Source of the DNA: Enterobacter cloacae
GTDB lineage: Bacteria; Pseudomonadota; Gammaproteobacteria; Enterobacterales; Enterobacteriaceae
Reading direction: 5' to 3'
Length of the DNA stretch: 64,000 nucleotides
Assembly (NCBI GenBank): GCA_014169315.1
Contig: AP022133.1
Span: 2,232,001 to 2,296,000, forward strand
A model generated the notes under the pieces. That model did not search any database and was not told the origin of the DNA. It saw nothing but the letters and a program-made list of their open reading frames with translations. The position numbers were made by a program, and so were the translations under genes. Positions 9,665 to 18,241 of the stretch are shown here, piece after piece (the stretch's first letter is position 1; the number at the start of each line of letters is the position of its first letter).

Positions 9665-9726
9665 TATTGTTCCTTTATGAATAGTGGTGTTTAAGATATA
9701 GCCTGGTGTAGCGAGGTTGCCGAAAA

Positions 9727-9752
9727 TAAAAAAAGCCCGTCAGAGAACGGGC
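9727..9752 (-). terminator. Terminator on the minus strand, downstream of the small membrane ORF
   Basis: GCCCGT-CAGAGA-ACGGGC with a run of seven T on the minus strand (AAAAAAA at 9728-9734 on plus). It would end leftward transcripts from the small ORF or the GGDEF gene. Confidence 0.8.
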
Positions 9753-9880
9753 GAAATAAGCAAATGATATATTGATTCGTTACCCGCCATGACGGCGGCT
9801 AACGGCGCACATTTTACGCATCCGTCGCAGGGACAGACACCTGACAAATTCGGTAGGTGAAACAAGGTATTAAACGTGCG

Positions 9881-10021
9881 TCAGGGTGCATCTATGGTGG
9901 GGTATATGCTGTTCTCGAGGTATTCAACAAGGTACCAAATCTCACCGCTAAAGATAACCCAAAAGCCAAATATAATAAGGCTTAAAATAATTAAGATGAG
10001 TATTATTTCTGTTTTTCCCAT
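9881..10021 (-). CDS. Putative small membrane protein (46 aa)
   Basis: ORF encoding MGKTEIILILIILSLIIFG followed by FWVIFSGEIWYLVEYLENS and a short tail. There is one strong transmembrane helix at about residues 5-27 with an acidic/aromatic C-terminal tail. The ATG at 10021 is chosen because the hydrophobic region starts there; a longer frame reaching 10201 merely runs antiphase through the cyclase gene. The ribosome site is weak. A minus-strand terminator lies 130 bp downstream. I do not recognise the family; composition is the main support. Confidence 0.45.
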   Translation of the reverse strand: MGKTEIILILIILSLIIFGFWVIFSGEIWYLVEYLENSIYPTIDAP

Positions 10022-10029
10022 TGCAGGTC

Positions 10030-10061
10030 TACCCACCTGAAAGCTGTTTCTTTGAGGTGGG
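10030..10061. other. Stem-loop between the diguanylate cyclase gene and the small membrane ORF
   Basis: Nested inverted repeat CCCACCT...AGGTGGG enclosing AAAG-CTGTTT-CTTT. No T run follows, so it is not a typical terminator. It sits immediately upstream of the small ORF start and could modulate its expression. Confidence 0.45.
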
Positions 10062-10094
10062 CATTGTAGCGGGGCTTTGTCTGATACTCCAGCA

Positions 10095-11327
10095 TCACGC
10101 CGCCAGCACTTTATTGCGGCCATCATTCTTGGCGCGGTAAAGAGCATCATCCACGCGTTTAAACAACTCGTCGATACTTTCGCCCTGGTTGTGCCGCGCA
10201 ACGCCGATACTGACCGTAAATCGCGGTAAACCCGGAATGGTTATGCGAGCCACGGCGGCACGGATCGTTTCGGCGATTTGCATGGCGGTTTCGAGCGATG
10301 TCCGCGGCAACAGGATCACGAACTCTTCGCCGCCCCAGCGAAACACCAGATCGTCTTTACGACTGCAGGATTCCAGCATACGGGAGAGCGAGATAAGCAC
10401 TTCGTCGCCCTTGAGGTGACCAAAGACGTCGTTGATATTTTTAAAATGATCGGTGTCGACCAGCAGCAGGCTAAATTGTTGCTGCGCGGGGAGATGATCA
10501 GGATTGGTTTGCTCCGTGATCATGTAGAACTGACGACGATTGAGCAGCCCCGTCATTGAATCCCGTAACGCGGCGTGTTGCAGCTCCTGCTCCAGCCGTT
10601 TTTGCTCTGTAATATCATGAATAATGCACAACATCAGTTTGTCACCGTAGATCTCAATAGGCCCGGCGTAGGTCTGTACATGACGGGTTGTCCCATCGGC
10701 GAGGCGGTGGATAAAATTGAGCGGCTTATGCCCCCCGGGCAGAGAGGCGATCTCAGTCATGATCGGCAAAACATCGCGGCCCAGTGAGTTTATTTCCCAG
10801 GTATGTTTGCTGCACATTTCATCGTGGGAATAGCCATAAAAGCTGAGGGCGGCCAGATTGGCATCGACGATTTGACCATCGCGTGCCGGGTCAATTAAGA
10901 GCATCGGTGCGCTATTGGTGAGAAAAAAACGGGCGTAAAAACCCTGTTTTTTACGCTGGTAGGTCGCGGAGCGGCTGGCCTTAAGCCCTGTCGCTACCGG
11001 GTGAGCGATCCCCTCAATAACAATTACTTCACCATAGGGGAGAAGATGAGTCAGCGACAGGCGGCAACTGAGTGTGGTTTCATGTTGATCGCGCCAGACT
11101 GTCCAGACTTCGACGATGTCCTGCTCTGTTTTCAGCTCAGGAACATACATTGACAATACGGGTTGCGCGTTTGCGGAATAGATACCTTTGCGCATATCCT
11201 CCAGAGTCTTATCCTGCATTACGCCAGTGGCGGCTGCGTTTGCAAAAATAATGTGTTCTGAAGCAGGTGAAACCAACCAGACAGGTGTTTGAATGAAATT
11301 CAGCGCGTCAAAGTAATGTTGTGACAT
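10095..11327 (-). CDS. PAS-PAS-GGDEF diguanylate cyclase
   Basis: A 410-residue soluble sensor cyclase making cyclic di-GMP. An N-terminal PAS-like segment (about 9-115) and a second PAS (about 135-240, ending in the CIIHDITEQKRLEQEL linker) precede a GGDEF domain from about 255. The active site is RWGGEEF (GGEEF at 332-336), a functional variant. An intact allosteric I-site RKDD (323-326) lies five residues before it, so product inhibition is expected. No transmembrane segment is seen, so the input is probably cytoplasmic. It is followed by a small membrane ORF and preceded on the same strand by the MHYT-GGDEF-EAL gene. Confidence 0.9.
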   Translation of the reverse strand: MSQHYFDALNFIQTPVWLVSPASEHIIFANAAATGVMQDKTLEDMRKGIYSANAQPVLSMYVPELKTEQDIVEVWTVWRDQHETTLSCRLSLTHLLPYGEVIVIEGIAHPVATGLKASRSATYQRKKQGFYARFFLTNSAPMLLIDPARDGQIVDANLAALSFYGYSHDEMCSKHTWEINSLGRDVLPIMTEIASLPGGHKPLNFIHRLADGTTRHVQTYAGPIEIYGDKLMLCIIHDITEQKRLEQELQHAALRDSMTGLLNRRQFYMITEQTNPDHLPAQQQFSLLLVDTDHFKNINDVFGHLKGDEVLISLSRMLESCSRKDDLVFRWGGEEFVILLPRTSLETAMQIAETIRAAVARITIPGLPRFTVSIGVARHNQGESIDELFKRVDDALYRAKNDGRNKVLAA

Positions 11328-11419
11328 AGATAATTCCTATTCATCGGCACTGGGTGCCTGACGATCACGGCGGAATTGACTCACGTGGACTTCTTTGAAA
11401 CATACCTTACTTAATCACA

Positions 11420-13549
11420 TCAGGCATGATTTTTTTGTGAAATAAAGGGGGATTCCGCGTGAATTTTACCAATTGGTATAATCTGTTTGTCTGAATTCTT
11501 TTGTAACAGCAGCCAGGGAACCTGTTCGGCGGGTAACGGGCGGGAGAAAAGGAACCCTTGCAGATAGTCACAACCGAGGTCTGTCAGGACACTCTGTTGC
11601 TCTTCTGTTTCGATCCCTTCGGCAACGACATTCATCTCCATTGTCCGGGCGATATTAATAATCGTTTCCACTAACTTTCGACTTTTTTCATTTTCCAGCA
11701 TTGAGCTAACAAAGCTTTTGTCGATTTTAAGTTCTTTTGCCGGAAGAACACTCAACATCAGCAGGTTGGAGTAGCCAGTACCAAAATCATCAATAGAAAC
11801 GGTTATCCCGGCCCGATTGAAAGTATTGAGTAACTCAATGCTGCGATCGAGATTTTTGAGCGCGGTACTCTCCGTCACTTCAAGGATAAGGCGGGAAGGG
11901 GACAGATTATATTTTTGCAGCATGGACGAGATAACATGGAATATATCGGGTTGCTCAAACTGTATCGGGGATAAGTTAAAGGACAATGTCCACTGACTGA
12001 AGCCTTGTTCGGTCCAGAAGTGAAGCTGTCGGCAGGCTGCCTCAATTGCCCAGTTTCCAACCGGAATAATTAACCCCGTTTGCTCCAGTGACGGTAAAAA
12101 GAGATTGGGTAGTAGAACGCCTTGCTCAGGATGTCGCCAGCGCAGAAGCGCCTCAAAACCGTGGATAGTGTTGTGTTCAGCAAGCCAGGTCGGCTGATAC
12201 CACAGCTCAAACTGGTCGCGTTCAAGCGCCTGAGAAAGCTCCTGTAAAAAACCGGGTTTTGCCGGCGCTTCCGTCGACATTTCTGACCGATAGATAGCCC
12301 AGCCGTTACGGCCTTCCTCCTTAATGTGACGCATTGCCGCATCAGCTTTCAGCTTCAGCTCATGCAGCGTTTCACCATGCTGGGGATAGAGGCTTACCCC
12401 TGCGCTGAGCGTGCTGTTCAGCGTGTGGCCACAGAGGGAAAGAGGGCGGCGCATATCGTCGAGTAACGCCGAGAGCAGAGCGTTGAGTTTATCGTCATCG
12501 CACTCAGGAACCAGTAAAATGAAGGCATCGCCTCCCAGTCTTGCCAGCGTCATTTCGCGGGTGAGTCGCGCAGTGATGCGTTGTGCAACGTTGATTAACA
12601 GCTCATCCCCGACGTGGTGGCCCCAGGTATCATTGACGCGTTTGAAATGATCAACGTCGAGGAAAATCACGGCAAATTGCTTCTTACTGAGCAGCGCGCT
12701 GTGCAGGCAGTCCTGCAGGCGAAGATCCATCTGGTGACGGTTAGCAAGACCGGTGAGCGCATCAAAACGGGCCTGTAGCTCCAGTTGACGGTTGAGCTGG
12801 CGGAGATTATCCGTCAGCCGGTTGGTACGCCAGTGGGAGTCAATGAGCGACATAATTAACATGACGCCGAGCAGGCATAGCGTGGTTACCGAAACCCAGA
12901 TGGATAATCCCAACTCACTGATACCGCCTGGCAGGGTATGTTCCATTTCATGAAAATGAGCAGCATTCATGCCGGTATAGTGCATCGCGCTAATTGCCGC
13001 GCCCATCACCAGGGCGGCAAGAAGACGATTCACAAAGATCCCTTTACGCTTATCCCGCAGATGGAAGGCCAGCCACAGCGCCGCGCCGGATGCGATGACA
13101 GCAATCAACACCGACAAGCCGACGATGTTCCAGTCCCAGATAATGCCTCCGTTCAGCATCAACGCGGCCATGCCAATATAGTGCATCGACACCACACCAG
13201 CACTGAGGATCAGCGTGGCAAGTATCAGCCGTAAGGAGGACAGGGAATTGCCCGGAATGACAATATGAATCGCGAGAGTGGAAGTCAGTACCGCGACACC
13301 CAGCGAGAGAAGCGTTAACCAAAGGTGGTAGCTCATGATCATCGGCATTTTCATCGCCAGCATGCCGATGAAATGCATCGACCAGATCCCAATGCCCAGC
13401 GTTATCCCTCCGGCAACACGCCAGAACATGGCGACCTTCCGGCTGGAAAGGGAAATTTTTCCTGCGCTGTCTAATGCCACAAACGAGGCGATAAACGCCA
13501 CCAGATAAGAGATGGCTATTAACACTGGGTCCCACGATACATTGAGCAT
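11420..13549 (-). CDS. MHYT-GGDEF-EAL membrane c-di-GMP protein
   Basis: About 709 residues. The membrane sensor holds three MHxxGM signatures (MHFIGM 58-63, MHYIGM 122-127, MHYTGM 189-194) in a seven-helix MHYT domain, proposed in the family to bind copper and sense gases such as O2, NO or CO. A GGDEF domain follows with a degenerate active site GGDAF (339-343), so cyclase activity is doubtful. The EAL domain begins with EALLRW (466-471) and retains the DDFGTGYSNL and AEGIETEEQ signatures, suggesting phosphodiesterase activity. Start: a TTG at 13567 opens the frame, but the ATG at 13549 (MLNVSWDP) with upstream GTGGGA is more likely. Confidence 0.88.
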   Translation of the reverse strand: MLNVSWDPVLIAISYLVAFIASFVALDSAGKISLSSRKVAMFWRVAGGITLGIGIWSMHFIGMLAMKMPMIMSYHLWLTLLSLGVAVLTSTLAIHIVIPGNSLSSLRLILATLILSAGVVSMHYIGMAALMLNGGIIWDWNIVGLSVLIAVIASGAALWLAFHLRDKRKGIFVNRLLAALVMGAAISAMHYTGMNAAHFHEMEHTLPGGISELGLSIWVSVTTLCLLGVMLIMSLIDSHWRTNRLTDNLRQLNRQLELQARFDALTGLANRHQMDLRLQDCLHSALLSKKQFAVIFLDVDHFKRVNDTWGHHVGDELLINVAQRITARLTREMTLARLGGDAFILLVPECDDDKLNALLSALLDDMRRPLSLCGHTLNSTLSAGVSLYPQHGETLHELKLKADAAMRHIKEEGRNGWAIYRSEMSTEAPAKPGFLQELSQALERDQFELWYQPTWLAEHNTIHGFEALLRWRHPEQGVLLPNLFLPSLEQTGLIIPVGNWAIEAACRQLHFWTEQGFSQWTLSFNLSPIQFEQPDIFHVISSMLQKYNLSPSRLILEVTESTALKNLDRSIELLNTFNRAGITVSIDDFGTGYSNLLMLSVLPAKELKIDKSFVSSMLENEKSRKLVETIINIARTMEMNVVAEGIETEEQQSVLTDLGCDYLQGFLFSRPLPAEQVPWLLLQKNSDKQIIPIGKIHAESPFISQKNHA

Positions 13550-13999
13550 TATGCAATCCCACGCCAAAAAAGGTTACCGATTTCACCTGCCGGGCATGTC
13601 CTGTATCGGGTAAGGTACACGCTCGTCCAGACAATATTAGTTATTAAATGACCAGTCATATTAAAATTTTAACAGGCAATTAAAATATAAAATATATCCT
13701 CTCCTTTAACCTGTTAAGCAATGCTACACAAAGGCGAAAAATTACAGCAATGCTCCTTAAATATGAGGGTGAACATACCGTCTCACCGGTGGTGATGGTA
13801 TCCCTTAAGGCGGTCGGAAACCAGTATGACAGCACTCCTGTGGCAACATTTCCACTAATACACGCTTTTTCTCTGACTTAAGTGAAATCTTCAACGACTA
13901 ACGGCGAAACACAAAACTCGCAGGGATCATGAGGAAAAAATGCAAGGTGAATGCTATAAACCTTAATGCCGACAAAAATATAAAACCTCAGGAATAAAC
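13550..13999. other. Intergenic region between the MHYT gene and the chemoreceptor
   Basis: About 450 non-coding bases between divergent genes. The part at 13640-13760 is very AT-rich. A short palindrome TCACC-GGT-GGTGA lies near 13780. A sigma-28-like element is listed separately. No ORF or RNA gene is evident. Confidence 0.5.
13948..13975 (+). promoter_or_regulatory. Candidate sigma-28 (FliA) promoter for the chemoreceptor
   Basis: GCCGACAA at 13968-13975 matches 7 of 8 positions of the flagellar sigma -10 consensus GCCGATAA. A weak -35 (TGAA, consensus TAAA) lies 16 bases upstream at 13948-13951. The ATG is 25 bp downstream, and a ribosome site (AGGAA) is present. The -35 match is poor, so this is tentative. 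Confidence 0.4.
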
Positions 14000-15154
14000 A
14001 TGCTAAAAAATATGAGCGTCAGGACATTCATCTCCTGTTTTCTTTTATGTGTGTTTTTGATGGATACAGTGTTAATTTTTTTATTATCACAAGGCAGGAT
14101 GCTATTTATTTCAGTCGCAGGGATAAATTTTTTTGCTTTATTTTTACTCTGGTGCTACATGACAAAATATCTTGTGGTACCGATCAATACCGTGAAAAAA
14201 AGTATTGAAGAGGTGACTTCGGGTAATCTTGGTGTGTCGATCCCTGAATTTGGTAATAACTGTGCGGGCCGTTTGATCCCCGGTATTAATGCCTTATCAA
14301 GCAATATCGCTACGCTGGTACGGGAAATCAGAGCGTCGTCGCAAACCGCCATGACGCTATCAGAGCAACTCTCTACCCGAAGCGCACAGCTGTCCGTGAA
14401 AACAGAGCAGCAGTCCGCGTCATTGGTGCAAACGGCTGCCAGCATGGAACAGATGGCGGCGAGCACAAAAAATAATGCCGATAATACCCGTCAGGCCAGT
14501 GAACAGGCAAACGTGGCAACGATGCAGGCGCGCAAAGGGGGAGAACTGATGGGGCAAGTCGCCACCAACATGGCGTCGATTACCGAGTGCGCGCAACAAA
14601 TGACAGAAATTATCACGCTTATTGACGGGATTGCCTTTCAGACGAATATCCTGGCGCTTAATGCGGCCGTAGAGGCGGCGAGGGCGGGTGACCACGGAAA
14701 AGGGTTCTCCGTGGTGGCGGAGGAGGTCAGAAACCTGGCACACCGCAGCGCTGAAGCCGCAAAGAACATTAAAACGCTGATTGAAGTCACCAGCAATAAC
14801 GTGACTCAGGGGGTTACCGTTGTGTCAGAAGCGGAAAAAAACATGCATGAAATAGTGGCCGGTTCAGGCAACGTCAGCCGGTTGATGGATGATATTTCTG
14901 CATCGACATCAGAACAGGAAAAAGGTATTTCGCAAATTACGCTGGCGTTGTCTGAACTGGAACGGGTCACGCAGAGCAATGTTGCGATGGCGGAAGAGCT
15001 TAACGGATCGTCTGATGTGTTGCGTAATCAGGTGATTGAGCTGCAGACGCGGACACGTAATTTCAGACTTGATAATGGTTATCAGACAGAGGGTCCCTCG
15101 TCTTCTCTGCCTGGCTCGCTGTCGTTCCAGCATCGACCCCGACACACAGCGTGA
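14000..15154 (+). CDS. Methyl-accepting chemotaxis protein without periplasmic ligand domain
   Basis: A 384-residue chemoreceptor. Two hydrophobic helices (about 9-30 and 34-53) are separated by only a few residues, so there is no periplasmic sensor domain. A HAMP segment follows (LVVPINTVKKSIEEVTSGNLGV, 56-105), then the methylation helices and the invariant hairpin tip GIAFQTNILALNAAVEAARAG that contacts CheA/CheW. The C-terminus lacks the NWETF CheR/CheB docking pentapeptide of major receptors. Sensing is probably through the membrane, HAMP or a partner protein. It has a strong terminator and a possible sigma-28 promoter. Usual enterobacterial receptors are about 550 residues. Confidence 0.88.
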   Translation: MLKNMSVRTFISCFLLCVFLMDTVLIFLLSQGRMLFISVAGINFFALFLLWCYMTKYLVVPINTVKKSIEEVTSGNLGVSIPEFGNNCAGRLIPGINALSSNIATLVREIRASSQTAMTLSEQLSTRSAQLSVKTEQQSASLVQTAASMEQMAASTKNNADNTRQASEQANVATMQARKGGELMGQVATNMASITECAQQMTEIITLIDGIAFQTNILALNAAVEAARAGDHGKGFSVVAEEVRNLAHRSAEAAKNIKTLIEVTSNNVTQGVTVVSEAEKNMHEIVAGSGNVSRLMDDISASTSEQEKGISQITLALSELERVTQSNVAMAEELNGSSDVLRNQVIELQTRTRNFRLDNGYQTEGPSSSLPGSLSFQHRPRHTA

Positions 15155-15160
15155 CGGTAA

Positions 15161-15193
15161 AATAACGCCTGGCATGCCAGGCGTTATTTTTAT
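15161..15193 (+). terminator. Chemoreceptor gene terminator
   Basis: Perfect 12-bp stem AATAACGCCTGG / CCAGGCGTTATT with loop CATG, followed by TTTAT. Confidence 0.9.
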
Positions 15194-15366
15194 ATCACCT
15201 CCCGGCGGGTTGCACCGTTCACCTCGTTGTCTTTACCTGTCTTCTGAAATATGAATAAAAATGTACAATTCCCGAGCTAATTCAGCGCGATGCGGTACAT
15301 ATTTGTTGCTTAAGCCTCGACGAAGGCTAGACTGACAGCGTAAGAGATTAAAAAGGTGGAGGCGTT

Positions 15367-16350
15367 GTGGAGAGCATTAAAGGGTCTGAACTTAACGTTC
15401 CTGACGCAGTTTTTGCGTGGGTGTTCGATGGTCGTGGCGGCGCGCGGCCGCTGGAGGATAACGATGAGATTGATAGTGAACATCCTTGCTGGCTACATCT
15501 GAACTATACCCATATGGATAGCGCTGAATGGCTGGCGTCGACCCCGCTCTTGCCGAATAGCGTCCGCGATGCACTGGCGGGTGATAGCCTGCGACCCCGC
15601 GTGAGCAGGATGGGGGAGGGTACGCTTCTCACGCTTCGCTGCATTAACGGCAGTACGGATGAGCGCCCGGATCAACTGGTCGCGATGCGTGTCTATATGG
15701 ACGAAAGACTGATTGTCTCCACACGTCAGCGTAAAGTTCTGGCGCTGGATGATGTCGTGAATGATTTAAAAGATGGCACCGGGCCGATCGATTGCGGTAG
15801 CTGGCTGGTGGATGTCTGCGATGCTCTTACCGATCATGCAAGTGAGTTTATTGAAGAGCTACACGATAAAATTATCGATCTGGAAGATAACCTGCTCGAT
15901 CAGCAGATCCCGCCGCGCGGCTTTCTGGCATTACTGCGCAAACAGCTGATTGTGATGCGTCGCTATATGACCCCGCAACGTGACGTCTATGCCCGCCTGG
16001 CCAGTGAGCGGCTTGGCTGGATGAACGACGATCAGCGTCGCAGAATGCAGGATATTGCTGACAGGCTGGGGCGCGGGCTGGATGAGATTGATTCCTGTAT
16101 TGCCAGAACGGCGGTGATGGCAGATGAGATAGCGCAGGTGATGCAGGAGTCGCTGTCGAGAAGAACGTATACGATGTCGCTGATGGCGATGGTGTTTCTC
16201 CCCAGCACCTTCTTAACCGGGCTGTTTGGTGTGAATCTGGGAGGCATTCCCGGCGGCGGATACCATTATGGCTTCACCGCTTTTTGCATCATGTTAGTTG
16301 TTTTGATTGGAGGTGTTGCATGGTGGTTGCGTCGTAGTAAATGGCTGTAA
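15367..16350 (+). CDS. zntB: ZntB, zinc transporter (CorA family)
   Basis: Inner membrane CorA/MIT-family pentamer that moves Zn2+ across the membrane (transport coupled to protons in E. coli ZntB). The 327 residues align with E. coli ZntB throughout. A large cytoplasmic N-terminal domain ends in two C-terminal helices, the first carrying [23 protein letters not shown] with the GxN selectivity motif (GVN), the second [16 protein letters not shown]. The start codon is GTG at 15367 preceded by GGTGGAGG. Gene order zntB-fnrS-dbpA is conserved with K-12. Confidence 0.97.
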   Translation: MESIKGSELNVPDAVFAWVFDGRGGARPLEDNDEIDSEHPCWLHLNYTHMDSAEWLASTPLLPNSVRDALAGDSLRPRVSRMGEGTLLTLRCINGSTDERPDQLVAMRVYMDERLIVSTRQRKVLALDDVVNDLKDGTGPIDCGSWLVDVCDALTDHASEFIEELHDKIIDLEDNLLDQQIPPRGFLALLRKQLIVMRRYMTPQRDVYARLASERLGWMNDDQRRRMQDIADRLGRGLDEIDSCIARTAVMADEIAQVMQESLSRRTYTMSLMAMVFLPSTFLTGLFGVNLGGIPGGGYHYGFTAFCIMLVVLIGGVAWWLRRSKWL

Positions 16351-16396
16351 AATTACGCTTTTTCGACGTTTTTCCAGTGTCAAAACGTTCTTTTAC

Positions 16397-16410
16397 TTGA
16401 GCGAAGTCAA
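16397..16410. promoter_or_regulatory. FNR site of fnrS
   Basis: TTGAGCGAAGTCAA matches 8 of 10 specified bases of TTGAT-N4-ATCAA. Its centre lies 42.5 bp upstream of the expected FnrS 5' end at 16446, the class II activator position. A -10-like CATTAT preceded by TG lies at 16431-16438. Confidence 0.75.
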
Positions 16411-16445
16411 TAAACACAGACCCCGTAAGGTGCATTATTACTCCC

Positions 16446-16565
16446 GCAGGTGAATGCAACGTCAAGCGATGGGCGTTGCGCTCCATATTGTCTTACTTCC
16501 TTTTTTGAATTACTGCATAGCACAATTGATTCGTACGACGCCGACTTAATAGTCGGCTTTTTTTT
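16446..16565 (+). ncRNA. fnrS: FnrS small RNA
   Basis: Hfq-dependent small RNA induced by FNR (and ArcA) under anaerobiosis that represses aerobic-metabolism mRNAs such as sodB and maeA in E. coli. The 5' segment beginning GCAGGTGAATGCAACGTCAA and the middle segment with TCTTACTTCC agree almost perfectly with E. coli FnrS. It ends in the terminator GCCGACT-TAAT-AGTCGGC followed by eight T. Length is about 120 nt, against 122 in E. coli. It lies in the same zntB-dbpA interval. An FNR site is correctly placed upstream. Confidence 0.95.
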
Positions 16566-16622
16566 GCCTCCCGTATTCCAGCGTCTACCCTAAAAGTATC
16601 ACCCTAAAAACTGGAGGGTAAG

Positions 16623-16793
16623 ATGACCTGTCATTTCATACACCTGTCGCAACCCGACGTTATGCCTGTCGATCCTGTCCCACTTCCGGACCCTATCCCG
16701 CGTCCGCAGCCGATGCCCGATCCGCCACCAGATGAAGAACCGATTAAAATGTCGCATCAAACTCCGAGATCTGCGAGGATACGCGCCTGCTGA
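16623..16793 (+). CDS. Proline-rich small protein (56 aa)
   Basis: A small ORF directly after the FnrS terminator with a near-ideal ribosome site (GGAGG at 16613-16617, five bases before the ATG). The protein has a Pro/Asp/Val-rich middle (VDPVPLPDPIPRPQPMPDPP) followed by an acidic-basic switch (DEEPIK, then RSARIRAC at the C-terminus). I have a vague memory of a similar unnamed or ynaL-type small ORF in K-12 at this position, but cannot confirm it. No transmembrane segment. It lies 30 bp before dbpA and may share its transcript. Function unknown. Confidence 0.6.
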   Translation: MTCHFIHLSQPDVMPVDPVPLPDPIPRPQPMPDPPPDEEPIKMSHQTPRSARIRAC

Positions 16794-16823
16794 CCGTAAG
16801 CCTTTTGACCACGAGATAATACT

Positions 16824-18197
16824 GTGACCGCTTTTTCTACCCTGAATCGTTTACCTGCCGCCCAACTCGATAATCTTAACGAGTTGGGTTACCTCACCAT
16901 GACCCCAGTGCAAGCCGCCGCGTTGCCTGCCATTCTCGAAGGGCGCGATGTGCGCGTGCAGGCTAAAACAGGCAGTGGTAAAACGGCTGCATTCGGTCTT
17001 GGGTTGTTGCAGCATATTGATGTCGCACTGTTTCAGACCCAGTCTCTGGTGCTGTGTCCAACCCGTGAACTGGCAGACCAGGTTGCGGGTGAATTGCGTC
17101 GACTGGCCCGTTTTTTGCCTAACACGAAAATCCTGACGCTTTGTGGCGGCCAGCCTTTTGGCGCACAGCGTGACTCCTTACAGCATGCCCCCCACATTAT
17201 TGTGGCGACGCCTGGCCGTCTGCTGGATCACCTGCAAAAAGGCACCGTATCGCTGGATGCGCTGCAAACGCTGGTGATGGATGAGGCGGATCGTATGCTG
17301 GATATGGGCTTTAGCGATGCTATTGATGAAGTGATCCGCTTCGCACCGGCAGACCGTCAGACATTGTTGTTCTCTGCAACCTGGCCGGAAGCCATCGCGG
17401 CGATCAGTGGCCGTGTGCAGAAAGACCCGCTCACCATCGAAATTGATAGCGTCGATGCGCTGCCTGCAATCGAACAGCAGTTCTTTGAAACCTCGCAGCA
17501 GGGAAAAATCCCGCTTCTGCAAAAGCTGCTGAGCCAACATCAGCCTGCGTCCTGCGTGGTGTTTTGTAATACTAAAAAAGATTGTCAGGCGGTATGTGAT
17601 GCCCTGAATGCGGCGGGGCAGAGCGCATTGTCATTGCATGGCGATCTGGAGCAGCGCGATCGTGACCAGACGCTGGTGCGTTTCGCCAACGGCAGTGCCC
17701 GTGTGCTGGTTGCCACTGACGTTGCGGCGCGTGGTCTGGATATTAAATCGCTGGAGCTGGTCGTTAACTTCGAGCTGGCGTGGGATCCTGAAGTGCATGT
17801 ACACCGCATTGGACGTACCGCACGTGCCGGGAACAGCGGTCTGGCCATTAGCTTCTGCGCACCAGAAGAGGCGCAGCGCGCGAATATTCTGTCTGAAATG
17901 CTGCAGATTAAGCTGAACTGGGTGAATGCGCCGGGTAATGTCAGCATTGTCCCACTGGATGCGGAAATGGCGACGCTGTGTATTGATGGCGGTAAAAAAG
18001 CCAAGATGCGTCCCGGCGATGTATTAGGTGCGCTGACCGGGGATATCGGTCTGGATGGGGCTGATATTGGCAAGATTGCGGTACATCCGGCGCATGTTTA
18101 TGTGGCGGTCCGCCAGTCGGTTGCACATAAGGCCTGGAAGCAGCTGCAAAACGGGAAAATCAAAGGGAAAGCCTGTCGCGTTCGTCTGCTGAAGTAA
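16824..18197 (+). CDS. dbpA: DbpA, DEAD-box RNA helicase
   Basis: ATP-dependent RNA helicase that binds hairpin 92 of 23S rRNA and acts in large ribosomal subunit assembly. At 457 residues it equals E. coli DbpA. Helicase motifs are intact: Q-motif (TMTPVQAAALP), motif I AKTGSGKT, PTRELADQ, TPGRLLDH, DEAD in VMDEADRMLD, SAT in LFSATWPE, and VHRIGRTARAG. The C-terminal RNA-recognition domain that gives rRNA specificity is present (about 385-457, DGADIGKIAVHPAHVYVAVR). The start is GTG at 16824. It ends at a hairpin shared with convergent ttcA. Confidence 0.97.
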   Translation: MTAFSTLNRLPAAQLDNLNELGYLTMTPVQAAALPAILEGRDVRVQAKTGSGKTAAFGLGLLQHIDVALFQTQSLVLCPTRELADQVAGELRRLARFLPNTKILTLCGGQPFGAQRDSLQHAPHIIVATPGRLLDHLQKGTVSLDALQTLVMDEADRMLDMGFSDAIDEVIRFAPADRQTLLFSATWPEAIAAISGRVQKDPLTIEIDSVDALPAIEQQFFETSQQGKIPLLQKLLSQHQPASCVVFCNTKKDCQAVCDALNAAGQSALSLHGDLEQRDRDQTLVRFANGSARVLVATDVAARGLDIKSLELVVNFELAWDPEVHVHRIGRTARAGNSGLAISFCAPEEAQRANILSEMLQIKLNWVNAPGNVSIVPLDAEMATLCIDGGKKAKMRPGDVLGALTGDIGLDGADIGKIAVHPAHVYVAVRQSVAHKAWKQLQNGKIKGKACRVRLLK

Positions 18198-18206
18198 GGA
18201 CAGGAA

Positions 18207-18235
18207 AGCGTCTCAGAAACCCTTTCTGAGACGCT
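18207..18235. terminator. Shared hairpin between dbpA and ttcA
   Basis: AGCGTCTCAGAAA-CCC-TTTCTGAGACGCT, a 13-bp perfect stem between the two convergent stop codons. It is followed by ATTTGATTATTT rather than a pure T run. Confidence 0.75.
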
Positions 18236-18241
18236 ATTTGA

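Noticed and set aside
10022..10201. Longer version (106 aa) of the small membrane ORF
   Set aside because: The added 60 residues overlap the GGDEF gene out of phase and lack hydrophobic or domain structure; only the 46-aa part is credible.
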